A stretch of DNA of 64,000 nucleotides from Ornithinimicrobium laminariae (lineage in GTDB: Bacteria; Actinomycetota; Actinomycetes; Actinomycetales; Dermatophilaceae), in NCBI RefSeq assembly GCF_019457945.1, contig NZ_JAHZSU010000001.1, positions 515,538-579,537 on the forward strand, written 5' to 3'. The position numbers and the translations under genes were made by a program. Shown here in pieces: positions 45,796 to 53,982 of the stretch (position 1 is its first letter; the number at the start of each line of letters is the position of its first letter). The notes below the pieces were generated by a model. The model did no database searches and was not told the origin of the DNA. It saw nothing but the letters and a program-made list of their open reading frames with translations.

Positions 45796-45817
45796 GTGCG
45801 AAGTGCTTGGCGAAAGA

Positions 45818-46495
45818 TCAGGCCTCTTCGGTCTTCTCTTCGGCCTTGTCTTCACCGCCAGCCTCAGCTGCTTCGGCCTCTTCCTCATCCGAGGGGTCCA
45901 GCTCGATGCCGGCTTCGGCCTCCGCCTCGGCGAGCTCGCTCTCCAGCTCTTCCTCGGAAATGGCCTGAGCAATGTTCACGACGAGTGCCTCGGGGTCGGT
46001 GACCAGCGTGACGCCTGCAGGCAAGGTGACCTCGCCAGCCAGGATGCGGGTGCCGGCCTGCATGCCCTCGATGGACACGGTGAAGGACTCGGGGATGTTG
46101 GTGGCCTCAGCCTCAACGGTGATCTCGGTGTAGTCCAAGCTAACGACCGTCTCGGGGGCAGCGTCGCCCTCGACGTGAATGGCAACGTCGACCTCGACCT
46201 TTTCGCCCTTACGGACCTCAACCAGGTCAACGTGCTCGATGGTGCGCTTGATCGGGTCGCGCTGAACGTCCTTGACCAGCGCGAGGTGGGTCTCGTCACC
46301 AACGTGCAGCGACAGGACGGCGTTGCTCAACTTGAGCGCCATCATCGTGTCGTGGCCCGGGAGGGTGACATGCAGCGGGTCGTTGCCGTGGCCGTAAAGG
46401 ACGGCGGGCACGAGGTCCGCGCGACGGATGCGACGGGCTGCGCCCTTGCCGAACTCTTCGCGCTTGGTGGCGTTAATGCTGGTCTGGTCGGACAT
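45818..46495 (-). CDS. rplY: 50S ribosomal protein L25 / general stress protein Ctc
   Basis: L25 binds 5S rRNA on the 50S subunit. The 225-residue protein is the long Ctc form: N-terminal L25 fold (RIRRADLVPAVLYGHGNDPLHV; HLALVKDVQRDPIKRTIEHVDL), a TL5-type C-terminal beta domain (VTLPAGVTLVTDPEALVVNI), and a strongly acidic 50-residue tail. It follows prs after a 231-bp gap that must contain its own promoter or leader; no known RNA motif was recognised there. Confidence 0.95.
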   Translation of the reverse strand: MSDQTSINATKREEFGKGAARRIRRADLVPAVLYGHGNDPLHVTLPGHDTMMALKLSNAVLSLHVGDETHLALVKDVQRDPIKRTIEHVDLVEVRKGEKVEVDVAIHVEGDAAPETVVSLDYTEITVEAEATNIPESFTVSIEGMQAGTRILAGEVTLPAGVTLVTDPEALVVNIAQAISEEELESELAEAEAEAGIELDPSDEEEAEAAEAGGEDKAEEKTEEA

Positions 46496-46726
46496 ATATT
46501 GCCTCTTTCAAAGTCAGGGTAATGGCCTGGAGTGCACGGCCTCGGCGCGGGAAATAACACGGGCTTCAGGGGGCACTTCTAACAGGCAGGCAGCCATCAA
46601 ATGATGACCGCTCCCGCGTCGAATCACGGATGCGATGTGCCACTCAACGTTGATGTTGATGACCGTGTGCTATCCCTCGCCGAGGCAACCGTGGCAGTCT
46701 ACGTGATCTACGGTGCCGGAAGAAAC

Positions 46727-47710
46727 TCAGGCGCGACCGTCAAACATCTGAGTGACCGAGCCGTCTTCGAATACTGCCTTGACCGCACGGCTAATGAGCG
46801 GCGCAATCGAGAGAACCTTAATCTTCGGCATCGAGCGCGCCTCCTCGCTGATCGGCAAAGTGTCGGTGACAACAACCTCGCGAGCGACCGAATCGGTCAT
46901 CCGCTGGACGGCCGGATCAGAAAAAATAGCATGCGTGGCTACGATGACGACACTGGCCGCACCCTCTGCCATCAGAGCGTCAGCGGCCTGGCAAATCGTG
47001 CCACCGGAGTCGATCATGTCGTCGACCAAGATGCAGGTGCGACCACTGACCTCACCAACAACACGGTTAGCCACGGACTCATTAGGGCGACTGATGTCTC
47101 GCGTCTTGTGAATGAAGGCCAGCGGCTTGCCGCCCAGGCGCTTGGACCACTGCTCGGCGACCTTGATGCGACCAGCATCCGGTGAGACAACGGCCAACTT
47201 TTCGTCGCCATACTTCTCAGCGACATAGTCCGCCAAGATCGGCATAGCCATCAGGTGGTCAACGGGGCCATCAAAGAAGCCCTGGATCTGTGCTGTGTGC
47301 AGGTCAATCGCCATCAAGCGGTCAGCGCCAGCGGTCTTAAACATGTCAGCCATCAGACGGGCCGAGATGGGCTCGCGACCACGGTGCTTCTTGTCCTGAC
47401 GGGCGTAGCCATAGAACGGCAAAACAACCGTGATGCGCTTGGCCGATGCTCGCTTAAGCGCATCAACCATAATCAGGTGCTCCATGATCCACTCGTTGAC
47501 CGGAGCCGCGTGGCTCTGGATCACGAAGGCATCGCAGCCACGGACCGACTCGTTGAAGCGGATATACAGCTCGCTATTCGCGAACGCATATGCGTCCGTG
47601 GGCACCAACTGGGTGTCCAAACCTTCGGCCACAGCCTCCGCCAACGCGGGGTGTGCTCGGCCGGAGAAGACCATCAAGTTCTTTTCAGTGGTGCGCTGAA
47701 TGCCAGTCAT
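46727..47710 (-). CDS. prs: Ribose-phosphate pyrophosphokinase
   Basis: Prs makes PRPP for nucleotides, His and Trp. MVFSGRAHPALAEAVAEGLD, RFNESVRGCDAFVIQSHAAPVNEW, YARQDKKHRGREPISARLMADM (ATP loop) and the PRPP-binding CILVDDMIDSGGTI are visible. 327 residues, class I. It starts 14 bp after glmU. Confidence 0.96.
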   Translation of the reverse strand: MTGIQRTTEKNLMVFSGRAHPALAEAVAEGLDTQLVPTDAYAFANSELYIRFNESVRGCDAFVIQSHAAPVNEWIMEHLIMVDALKRASAKRITVVLPFYGYARQDKKHRGREPISARLMADMFKTAGADRLMAIDLHTAQIQGFFDGPVDHLMAMPILADYVAEKYGDEKLAVVSPDAGRIKVAEQWSKRLGGKPLAFIHKTRDISRPNESVANRVVGEVSGRTCILVDDMIDSGGTICQAADALMAEGAASVVIVATHAIFSDPAVQRMTDSVAREVVVTDTLPISEEARSMPKIKVLSIAPLISRAVKAVFEDGSVTQMFDGRA

Positions 47711-47724
47711 TCGTTCGCCGTCTC

Positions 47725-49194
47725 CTACTTCTGCTCGGAATCAGCATGGGCTGCCGCTGCTGCCTCGGCCTGAGGAGTGCCCGGGCGCTTGGAAGCGGCC
47801 CAGCCCTCAATATTGCGCTGTGGTGCCACGTTAATCGCCAAAGCTCCGGCGGGCACATTCTTGCGGATCACCGTGCCTGCTCCGCTGCCCGCGCCGTCGC
47901 CGACAGTGACGGGAGCGACATACATGCTGTCGCTGCCCATCCGACAGTGGTCACCGATCGTGGTGTGGTGCTTGTTGACACCGTCGTAGTTCACGAAGAC
48001 GCTGGATGCTCCGATGTTGCTGTGCTCACCGATGGTCGCGTCGCCCACGTATGTCAGGTGCGGGACCTTAGAGCCGGTGCCAATGGTGGCGTTCTTCGTC
48101 TCGACGAATCCGCCGATCTTGCCGCCAGCGCCGAGGTCGCTGCCTGGGCGCAGGTAGGAGAAGGGGCCAACCGAGGCATTCTCGCGAATGATGGACAGCT
48201 CGGCATGGGTGCGAATGACGCTGGCGCCATCGTGAATCTCCATGTCCTTCAGCGTGGTGTCCGGCCCAATCGTGACTTCGCTGCCGATCGTGGTGGCACC
48301 CAAAATCTGCGTGCCGGGGAGAATGGTGGTGTCGGCACCGAGCGTGGCGTTGACGTCGATCCACGTCGTGGCCGGGTCCACGATGGTGACGCCCTCGAGC
48401 ATCCACTTTTGCAACACCCGCTGGTTCAACTCGCCACCAAGGCGGGACAACTGGCTGCGGTTGTTGACGCCCTCGGTCTGCCACAAGTCAGTGATCAAAT
48501 GGGCCGAAACGCGGCGACCATCGCGACGGGCAATGCCAATGACGTCGGTCAGGTACTTCTCGCCCTGCGCGTTGTTGGTGTCCACCTCAGCCAAAGCAGC
48601 ACGCAAAACTCGCGCGTCGAAGGCGTAGATGCCGGAGTTGATCTCGTGCACGTTGATCGCGTCGGCGTTCTCGCCGCCCGCCTGCTGGGCTGCGAGCGCG
48701 TCCTTGTGCTCCATGATCTGCTTCACGGCGCCGTCGCTATCCCGCAGCACCCGGCCATACCCGGTGGGGTCTGGCAGTTCAGCGGTGATCACGGTGACGG
48801 CCGAGCCTGAGCTTTCGTGCTCTTGAGTGAGGCCGAGCAAAGTGTCGGAGGTGAGCAGTGGGACGTCGCCCATGGTCACGATGACGGTGCCGCTGAGGTC
48901 AGCTGGCAACACGTCCATGCCGCACTCACATGCGCGTCCAGTGCCTTTGACCTCGTCTTGGTCAGCGATCGTCGCGTCCGGGTCAACTTCAGCGATGTGG
49001 CCAGCGACCAGATCGCGCTGGTGCCTCACCACCACGCAGAGATGAGCCGGCTCAGCACCGCGTGCGGCTGCCAGAGCGTGACCGACCAAAGAACGCCCGG
49101 CAATCCGGTGCAGAACTTTCGGGGTCTTCGACTTCATGCGGGTGCCCTCGCCTGCGGCGAGAACGATGACGGCTGCGGGAGAACTCACAAACAC
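47725..49194 (-). CDS. glmU: Bifunctional GlmU (GlcN-1-P acetyltransferase / GlcNAc-1-P uridylyltransferase)
   Basis: GlmU makes UDP-GlcNAc for peptidoglycan. The N-terminal uridylyltransferase has VIVLAAGEGTRMKSKTPKVLH and GDVPLLTSDTL, then a left-handed beta helix from about residue 260 (DPATTWIDVNATLGADTTILPGT; IGPDTTLKDMEIHDGASV) with the acetyltransferase residues in NYDGVNKHHTTIGDHCRMGSDSM. 489 residues. It works with glmS (other end of the window). Confidence 0.96.
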   Translation of the reverse strand: MFVSSPAAVIVLAAGEGTRMKSKTPKVLHRIAGRSLVGHALAAARGAEPAHLCVVVRHQRDLVAGHIAEVDPDATIADQDEVKGTGRACECGMDVLPADLSGTVIVTMGDVPLLTSDTLLGLTQEHESSGSAVTVITAELPDPTGYGRVLRDSDGAVKQIMEHKDALAAQQAGGENADAINVHEINSGIYAFDARVLRAALAEVDTNNAQGEKYLTDVIGIARRDGRRVSAHLITDLWQTEGVNNRSQLSRLGGELNQRVLQKWMLEGVTIVDPATTWIDVNATLGADTTILPGTQILGATTIGSEVTIGPDTTLKDMEIHDGASVIRTHAELSIIRENASVGPFSYLRPGSDLGAGGKIGGFVETKNATIGTGSKVPHLTYVGDATIGEHSNIGASSVFVNYDGVNKHHTTIGDHCRMGSDSMYVAPVTVGDGAGSGAGTVIRKNVPAGALAINVAPQRNIEGWAASKRPGTPQAEAAAAAHADSEQK

Positions 49195-49223
49195 TGACTC
49201 TAACGCTAGGCGCGGCTCTGATT

Positions 49224-49305
49224 TGGCTCCCCGGGTTGGAATCGAACCAACGTCGCTAATCCTGATTCAAAGTCAGGCGGCCCCTACCAGCAGAGCAACC
49301 GGGGA
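49224..49305 (-). tRNA. tRNA-Gln (UUG), encoded CCA
   Basis: Acceptor TCCCCGG/CCGGGGA, discriminator G and encoded CCA. Anticodon stem CCTGA/TCAGG, loop CTTTGAA, so anticodon TTG (Gln, CAA). T arm GTTGG-TTCGATT-CCAAC. Total 79 bases without CCA, longer than usual: the D-arm region has 19 bases between positions 9 and 27, and the variable loop is ATTAGCGAC (9 bases). Confidence 0.82.
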
Positions 49306-49384
49306 ACAGTCGCAAGCGCACTCACGGCCCACACAAGGGTAGACCAAGTTTGGGCTGAGGACGCAACGGGCACTGGAGGTTGGC

Positions 49385-50044
49385 ATGATGGGGGGTGTGA
49401 CTAACTCTTCTGCCAAGGCAAGCCAGGCCCGAGCGCGTATGACCGGGCCGCAGCGACGCGAGCAGTTGATCGATATTGGTCGCAAATTATTCGCTGAACG
49501 AGGCTTTGAAGGCACAAGCGTCGAAGAGATTGCGAACGCGGCCGGAGTGTCCAAGCCAGTCATCTATGAACACTTTGGAGGCAAAGAGGGCCTGTATGCC
49601 GTGGTCGTGGACCGCGAATTGCAGAAGTTGCTCAATGCCGTGACGCACGCGCTCCGCGAACCGGGTCATGCACGGGCGTTGTTGGAGCGGGCTGCTGTTG
49701 CCTTGCTGGACTACATCGAATCCTCCACGGATGGCTTCCGGATTTTGGTGCGCGATAGCCCACCCGGCCAGTCGACTGGTTCATTCGCCAGCCTGATCAG
49801 CGACATCGCCTCCCAAGTCGAGCACATCTTGGCCGCTGAGTTCCGTAGGCAAAATCTTGACCCCAAAATGGCCCCACTGTATGCGCAGATGCTGGTCGGC
49901 ATGGTCGCGATCCCCGGTGGATGGTGGCTGGACTCGCGGAAATTCAAGAAGGACGATGTTGCTGCTCACCTGGTGAACCTGGCGTGGAACGGCTTGGCTG
50001 GCATGGAGCCAAACCCGACGCTGCGGTCTTTCCCCAAGTCTTAA
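49385..50044 (+). CDS. TetR-family transcriptional regulator
   Basis: N-terminal helix-turn-helix: RREQLIDIGRKLFAERGF then TSVEEIANAAGVSKPVIYEHFGGKEGLYAVVVDRE, about residues 24-75. The rest is the ligand-binding helical domain. GGAGG is 5 bases before the ATG. A TetR gene next to glmU is known from mycobacteria (Rv1019, from memory). Targets unknown; it is a candidate to bind the unclaimed palindromes at 9526 or 11649, without direct evidence. Confidence 0.92.
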   Translation: MMGGVTNSSAKASQARARMTGPQRREQLIDIGRKLFAERGFEGTSVEEIANAAGVSKPVIYEHFGGKEGLYAVVVDRELQKLLNAVTHALREPGHARALLERAAVALLDYIESSTDGFRILVRDSPPGQSTGSFASLISDIASQVEHILAAEFRRQNLDPKMAPLYAQMLVGMVAIPGGWWLDSRKFKKDDVAAHLVNLAWNGLAGMEPNPTLRSFPKS

Positions 50045-50046
50045 TC

Positions 50047-50067
50047 TCTCGACGTCAAGAATCTTGA
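50047..50067. promoter_or_regulatory. Overlapping inverted repeats before marR
   Basis: TCTCGACGTCAAGA (50047-50060; one mismatch from the palindrome TCTTGACGTCAAGA) overlaps TCAAGA-A-TCTTGA (50055-50067, perfect). Both end 20-28 bp before the marR ATG, suiting an autoregulatory MarR operator. Confidence 0.55.
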
Positions 50068-50087
50068 TGGGCCTCTAGAGTGGGGTC

Positions 50088-50609
50088 ATGACGTCAGCAA
50101 TCACGCCAGATGAGGTTGACCGGATTGTCGCCGCTTGGCGCCGCGAGCGCTCTGACCTCGATGTCTCGCCGCTGGAGGTCTTTTCGCGGGTCAGCAGGCT
50201 AAGTCGATTCCTTGACCTCGCCCGCAAGTCTGCGTTTGCCGCCGCTGGGCTCGAGGGATGGGAGTTTGATGTCCTTTCGGCACTACGACGCTCTGGTGCG
50301 CCGTATCAACTGACTGCAGGGTCGCTCGTGCGCCAAACTCTCGTGAGCAGTGGCACCATGACGAACCGCATTGATCGACTGCTCAAGCGCGGCCTGGTCG
50401 CCCGCAATGCCTCCCTCCATGATCGGCGCGCTGTGCTGATCGACCTCACTCCGGCAGGCCATGACCTCATCGATGCAGCGATGGACGCCTTGGTGGCGCA
50501 TGAGCAGGAGTTACTCGCTGACCTATCGAGTGAGGATCAGGCGCACCTCGCAGGTTTGCTGCGCAGCCTCGTCTCCCCCTTTGATCAGCCAGGCAATGAG
50601 CCTAGCTAG
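50088..50609 (+). CDS. MarR-family transcriptional regulator
   Basis: A 173-residue winged-helix regulator: GLEGWEFDVLSALRRSGAPYQLTAGSLVRQTLVSSGTMTNRIDRLLKRGLVARNASLHDRRAVLIDLTPAGHDLI, quoted by parts, contains the recognition helix VSSGTMTNRIDRL and the wing DRRAVLIDLT. In other actinobacteria such regulators precede an NAD-epimerase gene; here only a stub remains downstream. It should bind the repeats at 50047-50067. Confidence 0.92.
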   Translation: MTSAITPDEVDRIVAAWRRERSDLDVSPLEVFSRVSRLSRFLDLARKSAFAAAGLEGWEFDVLSALRRSGAPYQLTAGSLVRQTLVSSGTMTNRIDRLLKRGLVARNASLHDRRAVLIDLTPAGHDLIDAAMDALVAHEQELLADLSSEDQAHLAGLLRSLVSPFDQPGNEPS

Positions 50610-50618
50610 AATCTCGAT

Positions 50619-50690
50619 ATGAAGATCGTCGTCGCTGACGCCACTTGCGTTCTGGGCGCCCACGTCATCGCGGCCTCGGCGCGCCTATGA
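50619..50690 (+). pseudogene. Remnant of an NAD(P)-dependent epimerase N-terminus
   Basis: A 23-codon frame MKIVVADATCVLGAHVIAA... that matches the usual start of NmrA/epimerase-type proteins (pattern MKIVVAGATGVLG), but two glycines of the dinucleotide motif are Asp and Cys and the frame stops at TGA just after. The TGA overlaps the ATG of the next gene (ATGA). So a deletion seems to have left the first beta-strand and loop, which may now serve only for translational coupling. Confidence 0.6.
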
Positions 50691-51094
50691 GCGCCCCCAT
50701 CTTTTTGCTAACAGCCACCGCCCTGCATGCAGGCTTTCAGCTGACGGTGTCGTCGCTGGTCTATCCGGTCCTAGCGGCTGCTGACCCGCAGACCTGGCAG
50801 AGCACTCATGCCCGCCACTCGCGGCTCATCACGCCGATGGTCGTTGTTACCTATCTCGGCCTGCTGATCGCGCTCCCTTGGGCTTTGTGGACTGAACCCA
50901 GCAACCCGTGGGTATGGGTGTGCGCCGTTGCCGTGGCCCTCACCTTCGCCGCAACGGCCTTTGGGGCGGCCCCCACTCATCAGGCCCTCACGCCTGGCAA
51001 GAATCAGCGGCTGATCCGGCGATTGTTGGTCAGCGACCAACTGCGGGCACTTGGAGCAGTGGTCGCGCTGGCTGCTGCTGCCCTCGCGCTTTAG
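50687..51094 (+). CDS. Four-helix membrane protein (DUF1772-like)
   Basis: A 135-residue protein with four hydrophobic helices: IFLLTATALHAGFQLTVSSLVYPVL, MVVVTYLGLLIALPWALW, WVWVCAVAVALTFAATAF and LRALGAVVALAAAALAL. The His-rich loop STHARHSRLITP and the PTHQAL stretch resemble DUF1772-type families found near MarR regulators. Function unknown. Start ATG 50687 overlaps the epimerase remnant's stop. Convergent with the ABC-F gene. Confidence 0.75.
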   Translation: MSAPIFLLTATALHAGFQLTVSSLVYPVLAAADPQTWQSTHARHSRLITPMVVVTYLGLLIALPWALWTEPSNPWVWVCAVAVALTFAATAFGAAPTHQALTPGKNQRLIRRLLVSDQLRALGAVVALAAAALAL

Positions 51095-51143
51095 ACGGCA
51101 GTCTCCCGGCAAAATGCCCCGTTTCGAGGCCGATTTAGAGGTT

Positions 51144-51171
51144 CTGACTCACTCCGGGACTCATGAGTCAG
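51144..51171. terminator. Inverted repeat at the ABC-F stop codon
   Basis: CTGACTCA and TGAGTCAG are perfect 8-bp arms 12 bases apart; the right arm also contains GACTCATGAGTC, a 12-bp palindrome. It overlaps the ABC-F stop and lies 50 bp past the convergent membrane gene. Possibly a weak terminator. Confidence 0.35.
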
Positions 51172-52985
51172 GCTTCGGCCACCTCGGCTGCTTCCAGCCA
51201 CTCCATCTCAAGCTCCTCCTTCTGCCCAGCCAGGGCCGATAGCTTCGCGGTCAATTCGCCCATCTTCGTGGCATCGGTGGCTGCTTCGACCATCTTGTCG
51301 TGCACCTTTTGCTCATCGCTTGCGATCTTGGCCAACGAACGCTCGATGCGCGTCACCGTCTTTTTGGCCTCACGAGTCTGCGCAGCCGAGGGGCCGCTAG
51401 CGGGAGCCGCGGCACCTGCAGCGCCGGGCGCTTTGCCGGTGATGGGTGACCTGTCGGAGCTCATCGCGGCCTTGAGCTCGAGGTATTGCTCCACTCCCCC
51501 GACTAAATCGCGAATCTTGCCATCACCCAGCAGGGCAATCTGTCGGTCGGTCATTCGCTCCATCAGATAGCGGTCGTGCGAGACCACAATCAGGGTGCCT
51601 GCCCAGCCATCCAGCACATCTTCCAGCGCTGTCAGGGTGTCGATGTCCAAGTCGTTGGTCGGCTCATCGAGCAGCAGCACGTTGGGCTCATCCATCAAGA
51701 GCCGCAAAAACTGCAATCGACGACGTTCGCCACCGGAGAGATCGCCGACGCGCGACTGCTGGCGTCCGTTGGTGAAGCCCAGCCGAGTCGCCAACTGGGA
51801 TGCTGACGTCTCTTTGCCGCCCAACATCGTGAACGAGCGCACCTCGGTAATGGCCTGCAGCACGGTCCATTCACGGACGCGGTCAAGCTCTCGCAACTCC
51901 TGGCTCAACGTGGCCAAGTGCACGGTCTTGCCAGTCTTGAGTTTTCCAGCCGACAGCTCGACATTGCCCTGCAGCACGCGAAGCAACGTCGACTTGCCAG
52001 CACCGTTGGCGCCGATGATGCCGTAGCGATCGCCGGGGCCCAGACGCCAGGTGACCTTGTTCAAGATCGTCCGATCGCCCAGCACCACGGTGCCGTCGAT
52101 CAGGTCAAACACGTCCTTGCCCAACCTCGTCGTGGCAAAGCGCACCAACTCGACTGAGTCACGCGGATCAGGCTCGCCAGCAATCAACTCATTCGCGGCA
52201 TCAATGCGGAACTTGGGCTTGCTGGTGCGAGCCGGAGCACCGCGACGAAGCCACGCCAACTCCTTGCGCAACAGGTTGGAGCGACGCTCTTCGGTGACTT
52301 TGGCAATCCGGTTGCGCTCAGCCTTGGCGAGCACATACGCGGCATATCCACCGTCGTAGGAGTTCACTTCACCGTCGTTGATCTCCCAGGTCCGGGTGCT
52401 CACAGCATCCAGGAACCACCGGTCGTGGGTCACGACCAGCAGGCCATTGTCGGGACGGGCCCGCCGCTGGCTCAAGTATGTCGCCAGCCAGGCGACGCCT
52501 TCAACGTCTAGGTGGTTGGTGGGCTCATCAAGCAGCAATAGATCGGGGTCTTCAACCAAGAGCGCCGCGAGGGCCAATCGGCGTCGTTCACCACCGGAGA
52601 GTGGCCCAACCAGCGCGTCCCAACCGCCGACACTGCCAGCGTCGAGGTCACCGAGCAGACCAACGATGATCTCGCGCACCCGAGAGTTGCCAGCCCACTC
52701 ATGCTCAGCTAAGTCACCGAGGACGGCTGCCCGGACGGTGTCGTCGGGGTTGAGACCGTCGGTCTGGCCCAACATGCCGACGGTGATGCTGCCGGTGCGA
52801 ACCACTCGACCGGAGTCCAACTCGCGTGTGCCTAAGACGACGCCCAACAGGGTCGACTTGCCACCGCCATTGCGGCCGACAATGCCGATGCGCTCACCCT
52901 GCTGCACACCGATCGTGACGGCATCGAGCAACACCTGGGTGCCGACCACGATAGTGGCCTTCTCCAGGGCAGTCAGTGGCGCCAT
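51168..52985 (-). CDS. ABC-F family ATPase (Uup-like)
   Basis: Two ATP-binding cassettes in one chain without membrane helices. First: GRNGGGKSTLLGVVLG, LSGGERRRLALAALLVEDPDLLLLDEPTNHLD; second: GANGAGKSTLLRVLQ, LSGGERRRLQFLRLL, LLLDEPTNDLD, given here in short pieces. A linker arm lies between and a coiled-coil C-terminus (SLAKIASDEQKVHDKM...KEELEMEWLEA) as in Uup. ABC-F proteins act on the ribosome. The ATG shares its A with the ispE stop (TAATG). 605 residues. Confidence 0.93.
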   Translation of the reverse strand: MAPLTALEKATIVVGTQVLLDAVTIGVQQGERIGIVGRNGGGKSTLLGVVLGTRELDSGRVVRTGSITVGMLGQTDGLNPDDTVRAAVLGDLAEHEWAGNSRVREIIVGLLGDLDAGSVGGWDALVGPLSGGERRRLALAALLVEDPDLLLLDEPTNHLDVEGVAWLATYLSQRRARPDNGLLVVTHDRWFLDAVSTRTWEINDGEVNSYDGGYAAYVLAKAERNRIAKVTEERRSNLLRKELAWLRRGAPARTSKPKFRIDAANELIAGEPDPRDSVELVRFATTRLGKDVFDLIDGTVVLGDRTILNKVTWRLGPGDRYGIIGANGAGKSTLLRVLQGNVELSAGKLKTGKTVHLATLSQELRELDRVREWTVLQAITEVRSFTMLGGKETSASQLATRLGFTNGRQQSRVGDLSGGERRRLQFLRLLMDEPNVLLLDEPTNDLDIDTLTALEDVLDGWAGTLIVVSHDRYLMERMTDRQIALLGDGKIRDLVGGVEQYLELKAAMSSDRSPITGKAPGAAGAAAPASGPSAAQTREAKKTVTRIERSLAKIASDEQKVHDKMVEAATDATKMGELTAKLSALAGQKEELEMEWLEAAEVAEA

Positions 52986-53956
52986 TAGGCCAGTCCGAGC
53001 GAGGGACCAGGCCCTCGCGAGTCGATGACAGTGGCACCGGCCACCGGTCCAGTCACACGCACAATGTCTCCCTTGGGGCCGCGAGCAGCTAAGCCCATTG
53101 ATAAGTCGAGCGCCTCGGCTTGGGAGGCCACGACAAATGCCACGGTTGGTCCCGAGCCAGAGATCAAAGCTCCGCGAGCGCCCAACTCTAAGCCCGCATC
53201 GATCACCTCGGCTAAACGAGGCTGCAACGAGATCGAGGCACCTTGCAGGTCATTGCGCAGGGCAGCCCCCACGGCGTCGGGGTCCATGGTCCGCAGAGCG
53301 GTCATCAGGTCGGCCGACAACTTGGGCATCGGCACCTCACCACCCTCGTGCAGTCGATCAAATTCGGCATACACAGCCGGTGTCGACAATCCCTCGTCGG
53401 TGCTGAGCCACAAGACCCAGTGCACTTCCCCACGAGAGAGCACCGGAGAGACTTCGTCGCCGCGGCCAGTGCCCACCGCGTTGCCCCCATGCAGCAAGAA
53501 CGGCACGTCCGAGCCCAACTCGGCAGCCAGGGGCTCCAAGTCTTCGCGCAATAGGGCCAGGTCCCACAAGTCGGCACACGCCAACAGCACGCCAGCAGCG
53601 TCAGCTGAGCCACCGGCCATACCTGCAGCGACTGGGATGTGCTTATCCACGACCACCGCGACCGGGCCAGGCTGGGACTCAGCACCCAACTCAATCGCCT
53701 TGCTCGCCAGCAATTTGGCGGCGCGAACGGCCAGGTTGTCTTGGGTGTCCGGGACTAAATCCGCGTACGACCCAACGGTCGTCACCGACCAGTCTGGCGC
53801 CGGCGTGACGGTGATCCGGTCATACAGGCTCACCGCGTGAAACACCGTGGCCAACGGGTGGAACCCATCGTCGCCGCGCGGTCCAACAGCTAACTCAAGA
53901 TTGATTTTGGCTGGCACACGAACGGTCACCCGCTGGGATGGCTGGATGTCAGTCAT
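52985..53956 (-). CDS. ispE: 4-diphosphocytidyl-2-C-methyl-D-erythritol kinase
   Basis: IspE phosphorylates CDP-ME in the MEP isoprenoid pathway. RVPAKINLELAVGPRGDDGFHPLATVFHAVSLYD is the start, GHMP loop PVAAGMAGGSADAAGVL the ATP site, and ISGSGPTVAFV the third motif. ATG 53956 has GGGG 3-6 bases upstream; a GTG at 53986 overlapping the rsmA stop (GTGA) would add 10 residues and cannot be excluded. It supplies the IPP used by uppS. Confidence 0.94.
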   Translation of the reverse strand: MTDIQPSQRVTVRVPAKINLELAVGPRGDDGFHPLATVFHAVSLYDRITVTPAPDWSVTTVGSYADLVPDTQDNLAVRAAKLLASKAIELGAESQPGPVAVVVDKHIPVAAGMAGGSADAAGVLLACADLWDLALLREDLEPLAAELGSDVPFLLHGGNAVGTGRGDEVSPVLSRGEVHWVLWLSTDEGLSTPAVYAEFDRLHEGGEVPMPKLSADLMTALRTMDPDAVGAALRNDLQGASISLQPRLAEVIDAGLELGARGALISGSGPTVAFVVASQAEALDLSMGLAARGPKGDIVRVTGPVAGATVIDSRGPGPSLGLA

Positions 53957-53982
53957 GTTCCCCACACTAGGGCCAGACGGCC

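Noticed and set aside
46601..47185. Plus-strand 194-residue frame over prs.
   Set aside because: It lies almost wholly on the opposite strand of prs, with no recognisable protein features.
49136..49342. Frame with the text VGIEPTSLILIQSQAAPTS.
   Set aside because: This is the well-known false peptide produced by translating a tRNA gene; the tRNA-Gln explains it. The frame 32584-32772 with PPTGFEPVLDPF is the same artefact at the UAA tRNA.
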